Positions 20,259 to 31,400 of a stretch of DNA of 64,000 nt are shown in pieces. Position numbers and translations under genes: made by a program. Under the pieces are notes generated by a model. It was not told the origin of the DNA, searched no databases, and saw nothing but the letters and a program-made list of their open reading frames with translations. Position 1 is the stretch's first letter; each line of letters opens with the position of its first letter. The stretch comes from Obelidium mucronatum (taxonomy: Eukaryota > Chytridiomycota > Chytridiomycetes > Chytridiales > Chytriomycetaceae), in assembly GCA_025765595.1 (NCBI GenBank), contig JAIVFH010000116.1:1-64000 (forward strand), in the 5' to 3' direction.

Positions 20259-22121
20259 ATGCCCGGGGTAATAGAAGTGATCATCATCATGGGTAAGAGA
20301 ACTCTTTGACCAGGGAGTGTTTCCTATTAAAACAAAACTCCAAACAAAAGCAATCTACAACGCCGTCAAGAAGCGGCTCAACCAGGACGGGTCCAAGGCG
20401 CTCGTCAGCGCCACGTTCCCCGCCGAGCTGCAGGCGCAGATCAAGGGCGACTTTGGCGGCGCGGCGGCGGCGTTTGCGCGGCAGACGCAGCGGCGGGCGG
20501 TGCGTGCGGCGGGTGCGAGTGCGGGCGCGAAGAAGAAGGCGGCGGGCTGGTTCTTTGCGCGCGCGGAGCAGGAAGCGGAAGAAGCGGAAGAAGGCGAACG
20601 AGAAGACGAACAAGACGAACAAGACGACAACGACAACGATCTCGAACGAGACAGAGTCCGCCCGGGCACGCCCGCGCCAACGCCGCCGTCGCCCGTTCTT
20701 CTCGACGAAAAAGAAAAAGAAAAACCCGAAAAAGACCAGCGGCCGTCCGTGCTCGCGCGTCTGTCGCGTCTGGGCTTTTCATCCGCTTCGTCGCCGCCAT
20801 CGCCGTCTTCTTCGACGGGTCCGACGTCGCCGAAATCTCAACAGCCGCAAATAAAGTTTGACGCTGCAAAGGCGACGGCCGATGCCGAAGCGGCTATTCT
20901 GCTGCTGTGGGCTGTCAGCGATGCCCTCAAGAAGGCAAAGAATGCACGCGTGGCGCTCGACAAGGCAAAGTTGTCTGCTCACGCCGATCATGAATCAAAC
21001 ACTGAAAAGAAACCAGCCAATGAGGGCGATTCGGATAATGCTCAAAAAGATGTTCAACTGCAAGAAGTCGACGACAAGGAAGCGGATGCAATGATTGGGA
21101 AAACGGATCACGAACGCGAACTCCAATTACTCACTTCTCTCAACAATGAATCTCTCGTCTCCTTGATTCGTGCTATTCAAGCCGTCGTGTCGCTTCTTAA
21201 AGATTCTTTTCTTGTTGCCGAATTGGAAATTACATATCATGATCCTATTCCACTGCCATTGCCGTCGTCCTTGTCGTCGATTGTTTCTGCTATTGATGAG
21301 GATGATTCACTTTTGCGTCAAAGTGTAGACAGTCTTGATTCCGTTTCTACAACCACAATTGCGACTGTAAACACTAAGAAAAAGTCTAGTCTTTCTCCTC
21401 TTGTTCATGATACCTCTAAATACCCTCCTGCTCTTGTTTCGAAATTAAAACTTGGTTGGTTTTTTTTCTAACTTTCCGTACCGCCGAAGGCGGTTCCTTA
21501 CCGCCGAAGGCGGTGTATCTCTACCGCTGAAGGCGGTGTATCTCTACCGCCGAAGGCGGTGTATTCTTTTTTTTTGTCTTTAACCGCCGAAGGCGGTGTA
21601 TCTCTACCGCCTTCGGCGGTGTGTTCTTTTTTTGTTCTTCAACCGCCGTAGGCGGTGTATCTCTACCGCCGAAGGCGGTGTATTCTTTTTTTTTCTTTGG
21701 CGGTGTGTTCTTTTTTTGGTCTTCAACCGCCGACGGCGGTGTATTCTTTTTTTTTCTTCAACCTTCTTTTTTGTACTATAACCGCCAAAGGCGGTTGAAT
21801 TCAATTTCTTATCCTTGTTTCTTCTTTATATTCTTTTTCTTCCTTCTTTTCTTCCACACAACCCTCATAATAACCTTTAAAAAAAATAACAACCCTTTAG
21901 GCTGGGGTACTGTTGGAATGATTCTCGATTGCACCACAAAACAAGAAATTCGCGATTTGTTGGAAAGGACTGAAAAGATGAATCACGAGGATGAAAACAA
22001 TGAACCAGCTCCTGTAGAGGACGATTCGGCCGCTGCGAGACGGCTGTTTTTGGTGGATACTATTGTGGATATTCTCAAGGAAAGGGGAACCGTTGCTTCA
22101 ACTGAAATTGATTGGATTTAA
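20259..22121 (+). CDS. unknown charged helical protein, 3 exons
   Basis: Exons 20259-20292, 20351-21454 and 21901-22121 join in phase to 452 aa. A short N-terminal hydrophobic start (MPGVIEVIIIM) leads into AIYNAVKKRL. A very GC-rich Ala/Arg/Glu region and an acidic-basic Pro/Ser spacer follow, then helices (FDAAKATADAEAAILLLWAVSDALKKAK; SLIRAIQAVVSLLKDSF). The C-terminal exon ends RLFLVDTIVDILKERG. I do not recognise the family. The second intron (446 nt) is far longer than its neighbours because it carries the palindrome array. Confidence 0.7.
21478..21796. repeat. array of 15-bp palindromes (ACCGCC-NNN-GGCGGT) in an intron
   Basis: About ten full copies and one half copy are spaced by T-rich segments (GTATCTCT, GTATTCTTTTTTTT). 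The stem ACCGCC/GGCGGT is nearly invariant; the 3-base loop varies (GAA, TTC, GTA, GAC, AAA). One copy has a stem mismatch. The whole array sits between a normal donor at 21455 and acceptor at 21900. Confidence 0.92.
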
Positions 22122-22290
22122 AAGTTACCATCATATGATGGTTTTTTTTTGTTTTATGGAAAAAATGAAATATATAGTCTTTTTTTAGAGGGAATGTATT
22201 ATTTAAAAAGAAATGAATGCATTAAAGAAACACAATGATGCACAGAAAAAGCGGTATAAAGACAATCAATCAATCAGAGAAACAAAGCAA

Positions 22291-24070
22291 CTACTGTTTG
22301 GCTCCACCACCACTACCACCCGCTCCATTTGGATTTCCAGACCCAGAATTTCCTGGAAACCCATTCATGGAATGACCATACCCAGCATCACCTCCACCCA
22401 TTGCCGAAGAAATCCCCGGAATTTGTGGAATAGACCCGTTACATCTCGCCGCATTCGGAATCACAGCCTTGCAAACTTGCCGCGCAACAGTATTCGCATC
22501 AATATTATTCGGCTGCCCAGTCACCCCCGTCGGCTCACTATTCTTTGGCTTATACAACTCCCAGAAAAACCCACCCAACGTCGAACTCGTCGCAACACCA
22601 TTAATAATAGCACTCAACCCAGCCTTCGTCAATGGAAGCTGATGAGCCGCATCATTCGTAGGATCAGGATACGCAGGCTGCCCCACTTCATACCCAACCC
22701 GCGCCGGAATACTCGCATTCGCATACGTCTCCATATAAAACTGAACTTGTCCAGCCAAATCGCAATCCGCAGTCTGTCCACTGGGGCATTCGAAATGCGC
22801 ATTGTTGTTGGACAAGTCATACGTCATGACATTGATTCCTCCCGCGTTCTTGCCTGTGGCCATAAAGTTGATGACTTCGGGGTACCACAGGTTGAGGTAG
22901 TACCATAGGCCCTTGAGGTTTCCGCCCCACCAGTTCCCTTGCCATGCTCCAGCGGCGCCGGCGGCGGTTCCGAATTTGCAGGCGGGGTAGATTGCTTTGA
23001 TGTTGTTGATAATGTCGAACGATATCGCAGCGTATTTGTACACGGTTTGGTCAATCTTGAAGGGTCCAGGCACAGTACCGCTTCGGAACGTATCCGCTAT
23101 TTAAAAAAAAAAGAGAAATCGCATTAGTTGTCAAAAAAATTGATTCTTTACAAAAAAAAATCTTTACCATGCCAAATCTCTTCATAATCCAAATCAACAC
23201 CATCGAGACCCAAATCCTTCGCCAAATACACAAAATCCTGATACGGATCCCTTCCCTTCTTGAACCAAGTATTATCCCCCGGAACAGTCACAGACATTGC
23301 ACCATCCGTAACAACAGCACCCCCAATAAACTGTGGATTCCATTTCACAGGCATTCCCTTTGCTGTTTTACTCGCTGCCTCCACCTGTGCTTGCGCGCGT
23401 TTCCAGGTTTTAGTTTTGGCGGGTTCAGGGAAAATCACAAAGTCCGAGAGTGTTGTGTTTGAAGATTGTGGTTCACAGACGTAACACCACATGTTTGTAG
23501 CGTTGCAGTTGGAGGCAGAGTTGTTTCCGTATTGTTGGATTTTCCAGTAGTTTGGACCCGTTGGGAACGAAGAGATTGAATATTTCTGTTAAAAACGAGA
23601 CAAACAAACATGAGTTAAGTACAGGGCGGCAACATCCAAAAAAAAAAGAAAAACACAACACAACAAACCATATAAAAGTACGGAAAACAATTAAAATTCC
23701 AACCCCCCATCGACAAAAACACTTCCACGCCACCCTTCTGCAACAACCCCACATACTTTTTCACCTCCGCGAACCCATAATCGCCACCCTTCTTGTACCC
23801 GATATCCGCGTACTTGAGCGTTTTGGACCCCGGCACGTACACCATCGTGGGCGCGACAAAGGATAAAAAGATTCTGTTGACGGGAATCTTTGCAGCGTTT
23901 GATGCGAGTGCTTTGAGTTTCGAGGCCGCTGTGGATGGGTTGAGGAGGAGGTAGCCGCCAACGACTTTGAGGCCGGCGGAAGGTGTTGCCAAGGGTTGGA
24001 CGGTGGGGGTTGTACAGGAGAGGAGTATTAGGAGAAGTGACGTGAGGGATAGGTAGGAGGAGGACCTCAT
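22291..24070 (-). CDS. secreted GH18 chitinase-like protein, paralogue 2
   Basis: Exons 24070-23669, 23585-23168 and 23096-22291 give 541 aa. Both introns are at the same positions and phases as in the copy at 15826, and the middle exon has the same length (418 nt). There is a hydrophobic signal peptide, and the barrel motif LDGVDLDYEE keeps all catalytic acids. In place of the Thr linker and Cys-rich module it ends in a Gly/Asn/Ser-rich tail (about 45 residues). It probably shares the substrate but lacks the binding module. A TATA-like ATAAATAG sits about 60 bases upstream on the minus strand. Confidence 0.9.
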
Positions 24071-24456
24071 CTGGGATTTTTTTGTAGAGGCAAGAATAAG
24101 CGACGGCAGGTGTTATTTCTTGAAGCCTTGCTATTTATGAGAGGGGGCAAGTGACGCATCTCTTTTGAAAGCCCCCCTGGTCGTGACGGTAGAAAAATTT
24201 ATGTGACCCGCTGAAAAAAAAAGTGACGATGCTGCAAGGGCTCAGGGCAAACCGCGTTTATTAAGAATTTAAAAAAAAAAGGCAGGCAATAATGACAGTG
24301 TACTCAAGAGAAAAATAGAGATGGAAACAAGGTATTCCAAACAAGCTTGTTTTGGAGATGTAAACAAGCCAACAAAAAAATCGCTGAAATGTTTAAATCC
24401 CAGCATGAGCCGGGGAGCCGGAGAAGAAAAAACAACAACAACTGAACAGCGACGAG
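24071..24456. promoter_or_regulatory. divergent promoter of GH18 gene 2 and the F-box/ankyrin gene
   Basis: 386 bases between divergent start codons. A minus-strand TATA-like ATAAATAG is near 24130. Otherwise A-rich tracts only. Confidence 0.4.
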
Positions 24457-25317
24457 ATGCATTCTTTCCCATCCGAGTTAATCCAAGAAATTTTGATGAA
24501 CGTTCCTCTGGACTCCTCGCAAGACCTCATCAACATTGCATTAGCATCTAAAATCCTCCTCGCCCCATTCATCCTCTTCAGCCCTGTATTCGCAACATCC
24601 CATATCCGCCATCAAATGAAAAAAGAGCGCGCCGAAGCCGTTTGGAGGTTATTGGGAGGAAACGGCTGTATTCGCTGTGATTGCGTGTGGGGGGCCCCGA
24701 AACTCCTCCCCAACTACCAGAACGCGCTTTACAAGGAAGTCACCCGGACTAAATCCACTGAAAAGGAGCTACCCAATTTCGCTCTCCATTGGGCCTCCAA
24801 ACGCGGCCACACCCACCTCGTGAAACTGTTGCTCCAAGACCCAGACGTGCAGCCACAGGACTTGGAAAACCGCGCCTTCAAGGCAGCGACACACTATGGC
24901 CACTTTGAAATTGTAAAGCTGCTGTTGGGCGACTCTCGCGTTGATCCAACCGTTTCGTGTAACTACGGGTTCCGTTTCGCAGCGTTTGAAGGACATTTGG
25001 AGATTGTGAATCTTTTGCTGACGGATTCGAGAGTGGATCCTTCGGATCATAATAACACTGCGATTGCTTGGGCTTGTCAAAGAGGTCATTTGGAGGTGGT
25101 CAAGGTTTTGCTGGCACATGACCGTGTGGATCCGTTGATGAATTGTAACCTTGCCTTACGATTGGCTGTTCAAAATCGCCATTTGGATGTTATCAAGTTG
25201 TTGATGGCGGATGAACGCGTTTTGAATAATGGAATGGATATTGTATCGCGTGTGTCCCCTTGTTCTGGTGTGTTTTTCAAGAATCTGTTGGAGGCAACAC
25301 ACAATACCCATCATTAA
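24457..25317 (+). CDS. F-box / ankyrin-repeat protein
   Basis: Single-exon 286-aa ORF. The first about 40 residues (FPSELIQEILMNVP...LINIALASK) are F-box-like. Residues 105-260 form about five regular ankyrin repeats with the GHxxLVKLLLxDxxVDP pattern repeated (GHTHLVKLLLQ, GHFEIVKLLLG, GHLEIVNLLLT, GHLEVVKVLLA, RHLDVIKLLM). It probably presents an ankyrin-bound substrate to an SCF ubiquitin ligase. It converges tightly with the peptidase gene (about 50 bases between stops). Confidence 0.85.
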   Translation: MHSFPSELIQEILMNVPLDSSQDLINIALASKILLAPFILFSPVFATSHIRHQMKKERAEAVWRLLGGNGCIRCDCVWGAPKLLPNYQNALYKEVTRTKSTEKELPNFALHWASKRGHTHLVKLLLQDPDVQPQDLENRAFKAATHYGHFEIVKLLLGDSRVDPTVSCNYGFRFAAFEGHLEIVNLLLTDSRVDPSDHNNTAIAWACQRGHLEVVKVLLAHDRVDPLMNCNLALRLAVQNRHLDVIKLLMADERVLNNGMDIVSRVSPCSGVFFKNLLEATHNTHH

Positions 25318-25368
25318 TTCATCAGCTATATGTGTAAATCCAATTTATTGTATAAGTTCTTTGTTTGT

Positions 25369-27429
25369 TTATAAATTTGAATTGAAATTGGCATCCATCA
25401 GAAACTTTTTGAGAAAAGAAACTTGAGCAACTGCATGAAAGTCTTGAACACTCTTTTGCTCAAAAACGTGCCCCTCCTTCTTCCCTACAAACAACCAAAC
25501 AGTTTTCCCCTTTTCTCTCACAACCTGCGCCATCTGAACAGCTTCCCCCAACGGAACCCTTGTATCATTCTCCCCAATCGCCAAATACAGCGGCGCAACA
25601 ATCTTGTCTGCATGCAACATCGGACTAATCTTCTGCAAAAACTCCCGCTCCACAGGATCCCTTTCATCTCCATACTCTTTCCTCCGATGTTCCGCTCTCC
25701 ACGGCCCCGTATTCTCAAAAAAGGTCAGATAATTACTGATTCCACAAGTCGCCAACCCACACCTGAATAAACCCGGGTAAAACACCATCGACGCCAAAAC
25801 CGCCCACCCCCCATACGACCTCCCCATGATCCCAACCCGCGATCCATCATACTTGTCAGGCTGCCCACAGACCCAATGCACAAGGGCCTCGATATCTTTC
25901 AACGCGTCTTGCCGCTTCAATCGGTCATCTGACTCCATGAATGCTGTTCCGTAGCCAGTTGAGCCGCGGATGTTTGGCGCGATGCATGTGATTCCCATTT
26001 CGTTTGTGAGGTATCGCATGCTGAGGGAGTGGTTTCCGGGGAGGTAGTACGGGCGGTATTGGGACGCTGGGCCGCCGTGGATGTACAAGAGAACAGGGGT
26101 TGGTTTGCTTGGAGGGTTGGGTGGGCGGTAGAGATATGCTGAGATTTTTGTTCCATCAAAGGAAGTGTAGGTAATCAATTCTGGGTCATTTGAAACGGAT
26201 GGGCTGTTGCTTTTTCCGTCGCAAGTGGTGGGGAGTGCACTGGGAAAGGGCGTTGATTCCAGCGCAAGCACATCGAAGTGAAAGAGTAAAGAGGGATGTG
26301 AGGGAGAGTTGATTGCATAAGATACTCTGTTGGCAGTCTTGTCGACAATTATATTCGAAATAACTCCGAGAGGTGTGTCAAGTCGCTGAATTATCCTCCA
26401 CGTGCTGGTGTCAAATAGGTAACTGCCAGATTGGCCACCTTCGTTCAAACAAAAGAGTATCATGGTGTCTGAAATCATAGCAATGTGCTCGATATCCCAA
26501 GGGCTGGGAAAAGATGCTCCATGAGTATTGCCAGGCGTTGTTATATGGCGAACATTCTGGGTCCGTAGATTCACTTCAGCTAACGCAAAAACATCGCTGT
26601 AGGCATTCGTTGCAATATATATAACGTCCGGATCGGTTTCTGAGGTCTCCAAAGTTTCAAAGGTCACTTCTTTTCTGTATAGCGTTCCTGGATACTCAAT
26701 CTTTCTGATTGGAAGATCAATGGTCCCATCTTCCTTCACATCACAAGAATGTAGGTCCATTCGAGAAGCCGAAAATGCTTCTCCAAACAGGACGCGAGTA
26801 TTCTCAATAAACGCAAAGGGATGAATTATTCCGCCACTTGCTTGATAAGCCAAAACCGGACTTGTATCCTTCCAAGACGCAGTTGGGGTGGCGCGAGTCC
26901 AAGTATAAACATCAGCGCATTTACAGTCCCTCTTATTCCATGTGAACACGAGCATCAACTCGTTTTTCGAGAGGCATATTCCAGAACACTTTGTCTTTGG
27001 GCTATCGTTTGTAATCAACCTATGGAACGTCCAAACAGACTGGCTGTCAACCATACCCTCCCATAGATCAGGTGCTTCATTTCCTCCTACATCACGAAGA
27101 AATATAGCGCCTGATTTAACGGGTTTCCAGCTTGAGATGTTGCATCCAAGGTTTGGCCCTGAGCACAAGTCTGTGATTTGAGTGCAGTTCGCGTCAACGA
27201 CACGGAAGATTTCTGTTCCATTGAATGCATCTTCGAGGTTTTCTTGTCGACGCTTTTTGATGAAAACTCCTCCGGCCGCGTCTTTGGCGAAAGCAATTAG
27301 CTTGGTTGGTTTCAGTGCCGAATAGCTGTCAACCACAGATTGTAGCTCTGAGTTTATGTCGCCTAGCCCAAAGCCAGATGCTTCGACGTTAATGTAATTG
27401 GGGACAGCTATCAGGGGATGCTGTTGCAT
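25369..27429 (-). CDS. S9-family serine peptidase (acylaminoacyl/dipeptidyl peptidase type)
   Basis: Uninterrupted 686-aa ORF. The N-terminal about 400 residues are a beta-propeller-like region. From about 425 the alpha/beta-hydrolase domain shows LLYIHGGPASQY (oxyanion loop), nucleophile S538 in GRSYGG, D622 in GENDTRV and H654 in KEGHVF, the full S9 triad. No signal peptide or membrane anchor is seen, so it is probably cytosolic, removing N-terminal acyl amino acids or dipeptides from peptides. The start at 27429 is the first ATG of the ORF; an upstream exon cannot be excluded. Confidence 0.9.
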   Translation of the reverse strand: MQQHPLIAVPNYINVEASGFGLGDINSELQSVVDSYSALKPTKLIAFAKDAAGGVFIKKRRQENLEDAFNGTEIFRVVDANCTQITDLCSGPNLGCNISSWKPVKSGAIFLRDVGGNEAPDLWEGMVDSQSVWTFHRLITNDSPKTKCSGICLSKNELMLVFTWNKRDCKCADVYTWTRATPTASWKDTSPVLAYQASGGIIHPFAFIENTRVLFGEAFSASRMDLHSCDVKEDGTIDLPIRKIEYPGTLYRKEVTFETLETSETDPDVIYIATNAYSDVFALAEVNLRTQNVRHITTPGNTHGASFPSPWDIEHIAMISDTMILFCLNEGGQSGSYLFDTSTWRIIQRLDTPLGVISNIIVDKTANRVSYAINSPSHPSLLFHFDVLALESTPFPSALPTTCDGKSNSPSVSNDPELITYTSFDGTKISAYLYRPPNPPSKPTPVLLYIHGGPASQYRPYYLPGNHSLSMRYLTNEMGITCIAPNIRGSTGYGTAFMESDDRLKRQDALKDIEALVHWVCGQPDKYDGSRVGIMGRSYGGWAVLASMVFYPGLFRCGLATCGISNYLTFFENTGPWRAEHRRKEYGDERDPVEREFLQKISPMLHADKIVAPLYLAIGENDTRVPLGEAVQMAQVVREKGKTVWLFVGKKEGHVFEQKSVQDFHAVAQVSFLKKFLMDANFNSNL

Positions 27430-27661
27430 AATTGAAGTTTGGTTTGCTGCTTCGAGATCACTGTCCCAGAATATTTTGCAAACGGCATAATTATGTTTTG
27501 GAAACGACAGGTATTTATTTATACATCACTAATTCTCAATAAGATTGATATGTTCATATCTTGGGCATCTTAATCACTGGCAAATAATAGTGACAGTGTT
27601 GCTGCTCTGCTTTTTGAGACGGTTTTGCAAACCTGGGGCAAGGCTCCTGGCTTCTAGTTTT

Positions 27662-27883
27662 CTAGATGTAAATGGAGTTCATTGACTGAGAGACGATTGG
27701 CTCAAGGCTGTGTTTGCTTGTTGTCGATGACGTGGACGATATGGCGACAGAAGGGGCTCGTGAAGAAGAAGTGGACTTAAGGGACTCCGCCTGTTTTTGC
27801 ATAATGTTTTCGTTGAGCTTCTTTGCCACTTGGATGTTGATGGCTGGGTCTTGGAGAAGTGTGGCAAAATTCAAGGCTTGCAT
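27662..27883 (-). CDS. small DPAxN-family protein, copy 1 (73 aa)
   Basis: From the ATG at 27883 the product is 73 aa. Start, internal DPAINIQVAKKLN segment and Ser-rich C-terminal half align with the 72-aa protein at 32883: both begin M-x-A, have D-P-A-(I/M)-N-(I/V) at residues 12-17, a Lys/Leu helix, a Glu-Ser pair, Ser-rich sequence and a C-terminal Ile. The shared plan at two neighbouring loci shows it is a real gene. Function and family unknown; it is basic, probably soluble, with no signal peptide. Confidence 0.7.
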   Translation of the reverse strand: MQALNFATLLQDPAINIQVAKKLNENIMQKQAESLKSTSSSRAPSVAISSTSSTTSKHSLEPIVSQSMNSIYI

Positions 27884-28032
27884 TTTCGTTCGGAATTTGG
27901 TGCTTGTTGTTTTTTTGGTTATTCTCCTTCCTGGCTGTATATCGTTCTTTTTATAAGTAACAGATGGAAAAGCGTGGGAGGCTGTAGCCCATGATTTCAA
28001 AAATAGCCGCCACGATTTTCAGAGAAACCCTA

Positions 28033-28080
28033 ATTTATATTGCACTGATATTTGAAATTTATATTGCACTGATATTTGAA
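28033..28080. repeat. 24-bp tandem duplication
   Basis: A 24-base unit (ATTTATATTGCACTGATATT plus TGAA) occurs twice in perfect tandem, upstream of the small-protein gene and 157 bases before the copia insertion. Confidence 0.9.
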
Positions 28081-28237
28081 GAATGGAACCGCCTGACAGA
28101 TGTCTCTATTACCTTCATTTGATGTATACTAAAACACTTTTGTTGAATGGGTGTAAACTGGTGTCAGGCACGGGTACTTGGAATTTAGGGTAAGAATTAT
28201 AAATTAGGGTTGACATATAGCGAAGGAATAGCGGAAC

Positions 28238-28431
28238 TGTCGTTTTCTATTTGGATTGTTTAAGATCACAATACAAATAAACAATAAAAGATTCAATGGT
28301 TAAAAACTAAAGGGAAAACCGCCTCTTTAAATACGAATTCCACCATCAAAACAATTTCATCTCGGTAAGTCCAAACGGCCACCCAAACTATTTCCAAACT
28401 CCACCAGATTAAATTTTTGCTGATTATCACA
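28238..28431 (-). repeat. 3' LTR
   Basis: 194 bases, TG...CA ended in either orientation, identical to 32601-32794. Confidence 0.95.
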
Positions 28432-28492
28432 CACCCCCTAATTCGTATTTCCAGCGCGATGAACAACCCTCAAAACTCCCATCGAAACTTTC

Positions 28493-31400
28493 TCAGCCAC
28501 GCACAGGCCGAACTCCAATGAATTCCCTGTGTTTCGAAAACGCCGGATATGGTAAGTTCTTCGTTCCAATATCCGAACAGTTTCCCGTTCCCGCTACATG
28601 ACTAACTTCAACAACGCCCGATCGCACATGGTCCCGAATAAACTCCACACGGACAACCTCATGCTTGATGCGTTCCAAAGCCTTGTCACTATTCGCAATC
28701 TTTACAGCTGGCATATTGTCGCTGTAAAGCTTGAACGATTTGGTTTCAACTCCGAGTTCTTTCAACAACTCTAGTAACCACAATCCTTCACAAAGTCCGT
28801 AAAAGATTGCTGCAATCTCCGCCATAGCAGTTGACGTTGCTGTTACCGAGTCCTGCTTCGATTTCCAACTCACAAGGTTACCGCCGAGAAAAACCATGTA
28901 GCTCCAGACAGACTTGCCGGATTCTAAGTCCCCAGCCCAGTCCGAATCAACCCAAACCTCAAGTTCGAGATGACCACGATCATTGTAGTGAAGACCGTAA
29001 GTTGGCGTTGATGCCAAATAGCGAACCACTTCAATTCCCGCGTTCCAATGCGACGCGTTCGCATTCGCGTTGTGCTTCCCCAAAGCTCCCAAGTAGAAAC
29101 AAAGCTCCGGCCGAGACCATACCATTGGGTACATCAATTTTCCGACCAGACTCCGGTAGTTGTTTTCTGTGGGTAAGTCCTCCACAGACGCCTTTTCCAA
29201 CCTAAGTCCCGCAGGGAACGGTGTTTTTCTCTCCTTCCCGCCAGACAATTGGTAGTCCCCAATTACCTCTCGTATCGCTTGCGTTTGGTCAATGACCAAC
29301 CACTGCTCCTCTAAATCCCTTGTGATTGTTGTCCCAACATATTTGGCAACATCACCCAAATCTTTCACACTAAATTTCGTCGTGAAAGCCTTCCAGAATT
29401 CATCAAAATCCCTTTGATCCAACTTACTAAACATTGTCAGGATATCATCTACCCAGACAACAATAATAATCGGTTTCCCCGATACTGATCCCTTCTTGAT
29501 GAAAATACATTTCTCAGCAATTAATGCCAAGAAACCAATACTCTCCATGAACGCCTTCAACATTCGTCGCCAACAATTACCCGCCTGACGCAGACCATAC
29601 AACGCCTTCAACAGGTAACAAAACAACACCTTCCCATCTTCACCCAAAACTTCGAAACCCGGAGGTTGTTTCATCCAAACTTCCTCACCATCCAAGCTCG
29701 CACTAACAAATGCTCCCCTGACATCCGATTGATGCATTTTCAATTTCCATACCACCGCTAACACAAAACATACCCGAATTGCCGCCAACTTTGCTACTGG
29801 CGCAAACGTTTCCAGATAATTCACCCCTTCAACTTGCAGGTCACCGCGAGCACACAGACGCGCTTTCCTTTCATCCTCAGGTAGTACCATTGGACCAGTC
29901 TTTTTGTCGAAAACCCACGTCGACGGAACCGCTTTGACATTCTTAGGTTTGTCGGACCGCAAGACCCAGGTTCCATGTAAGTCCACCAGAGTAGAAATTT
30001 CCTTGAACATGGCTTTTTCCCATTTCTGTTTCTCCTCGGCATCAAGACATAAGTACTCCTGATAGTTTTTAGGTACAGTTAGAAACGCAACATGACTTGA
30101 CTCATCATCTGATTCAGCGTAGTTCTTTCGGGCGACGGATCTTCGTGGACGATTTTGTGTTGGTGTGGATGGAGGAGATGGCGCCGGTGTTCCAAAAACA
30201 GACGTAGTCGTTGACGATGGACCTTGCGACGCTGTGTCATAGTCTGTCGCCTCCTCACCTACATCATCACCAACACTTCCATCTATCACCCCCTCGTCCA
30301 CAATATCCTCATCCGAATCACTTTCCATGTCCCCCGAAAAATCCCACATCTTATCCAAAACATCCGCTGTTTTTCCTTCAAACGAATTACCCAATTCGTC
30401 AAATCTTACACTTGTGGTAATAAAGATTTCCTTTGTCTCTACATCAACCACTTCATACGCATGCCCACCTTGTACGTAATTCAAGAACCGACAAGCACGC
30501 GATCGCTTATCTAACTTCTTCTTTCCTTTCAACAGCTCCTTTGGCACCCTCGCCCAACAAGCCGCACCGAATACACGCATTGGCATCCGTTTGAAGTCCG
30601 GCTTCTTTCCGGTAAACCCCTCTATTGGCGTCACTTCCAATTCCGCATATGGCGACCTATTCGCAACATATGTCATACACGTCAAAGCCTTAACCCAATA
30701 CTTAACAGGTAACTTCGACTCCAAAAGTGCTGTCCTCGCCTTATCGAAAAGGACCCTATTCGAAACTTCGGCCACTCCATGCTGTTGATGTTCGTAAGGC
30801 ACGATGAATTGCTGTTCGACCCCCAGTGAGTCCATCAATTCCGCAAATTCGCCAAACTTAAACTCTTTAGCATTATCCGACCGAACACACTTCAACTTTT
30901 CCCCAGACTGGCGTTCAGCCCAAGGTAACCACGATCGAAAAATTTCCACTAATTTGCTTCCCGATCGCCGACTTACTGGAAACGAAAATCGCATTCCAGT
31001 ACAGTCATCCGTCAAAACCAGAGCCACGGTTTCACCATCAAGACCCGGTACGTTGACAATCACAAAATCCATATGGATCAAATCCATAGGTTTCTTCGCA
31101 CGCTCATTTCCCGATGATTTGAAGCTACGATGCGTATGTTTCCCCTCTACACACGACTTACAAAAGTCAATCCCTTCATCCAACTGCCCCTTGGACAAGG
31201 TAAGACCTTCCACCATCCCTTTTAGACGTTTCATGTTCCCCAGGCTTAAATGTCCAAGCCGCTGATGCCACAGTTGAACATCCGGTACCGCAAGACCAAT
31301 ATGCTCAATATTTAGTGGTTCAATTTGAAGAATCCAAAGACCCGCTTTGTTCTTCTTGGAACACATGAACTCCTCGCCTTTTACCATGAACCGACGAACG

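Noticed and set aside
20306..20854. Long Arg/Ser-rich ORFs on both strands over 20.3-20.9 kb
   Set aside because: Shadow frames of the GC-rich exon 2 of the 452-aa gene, whose three exons are in phase.
21478..21796. CRISPR-like array
   Set aside because: Units are short palindromes with T-rich, non-unique spacers of uneven length, inside a eukaryotic intron.
27662..28000. 112-codon version of small DPAxN protein 1
   Set aside because: The first 39 residues have no counterpart in the 72-aa paralogue; the ATG at 27883 gives matching length and start.
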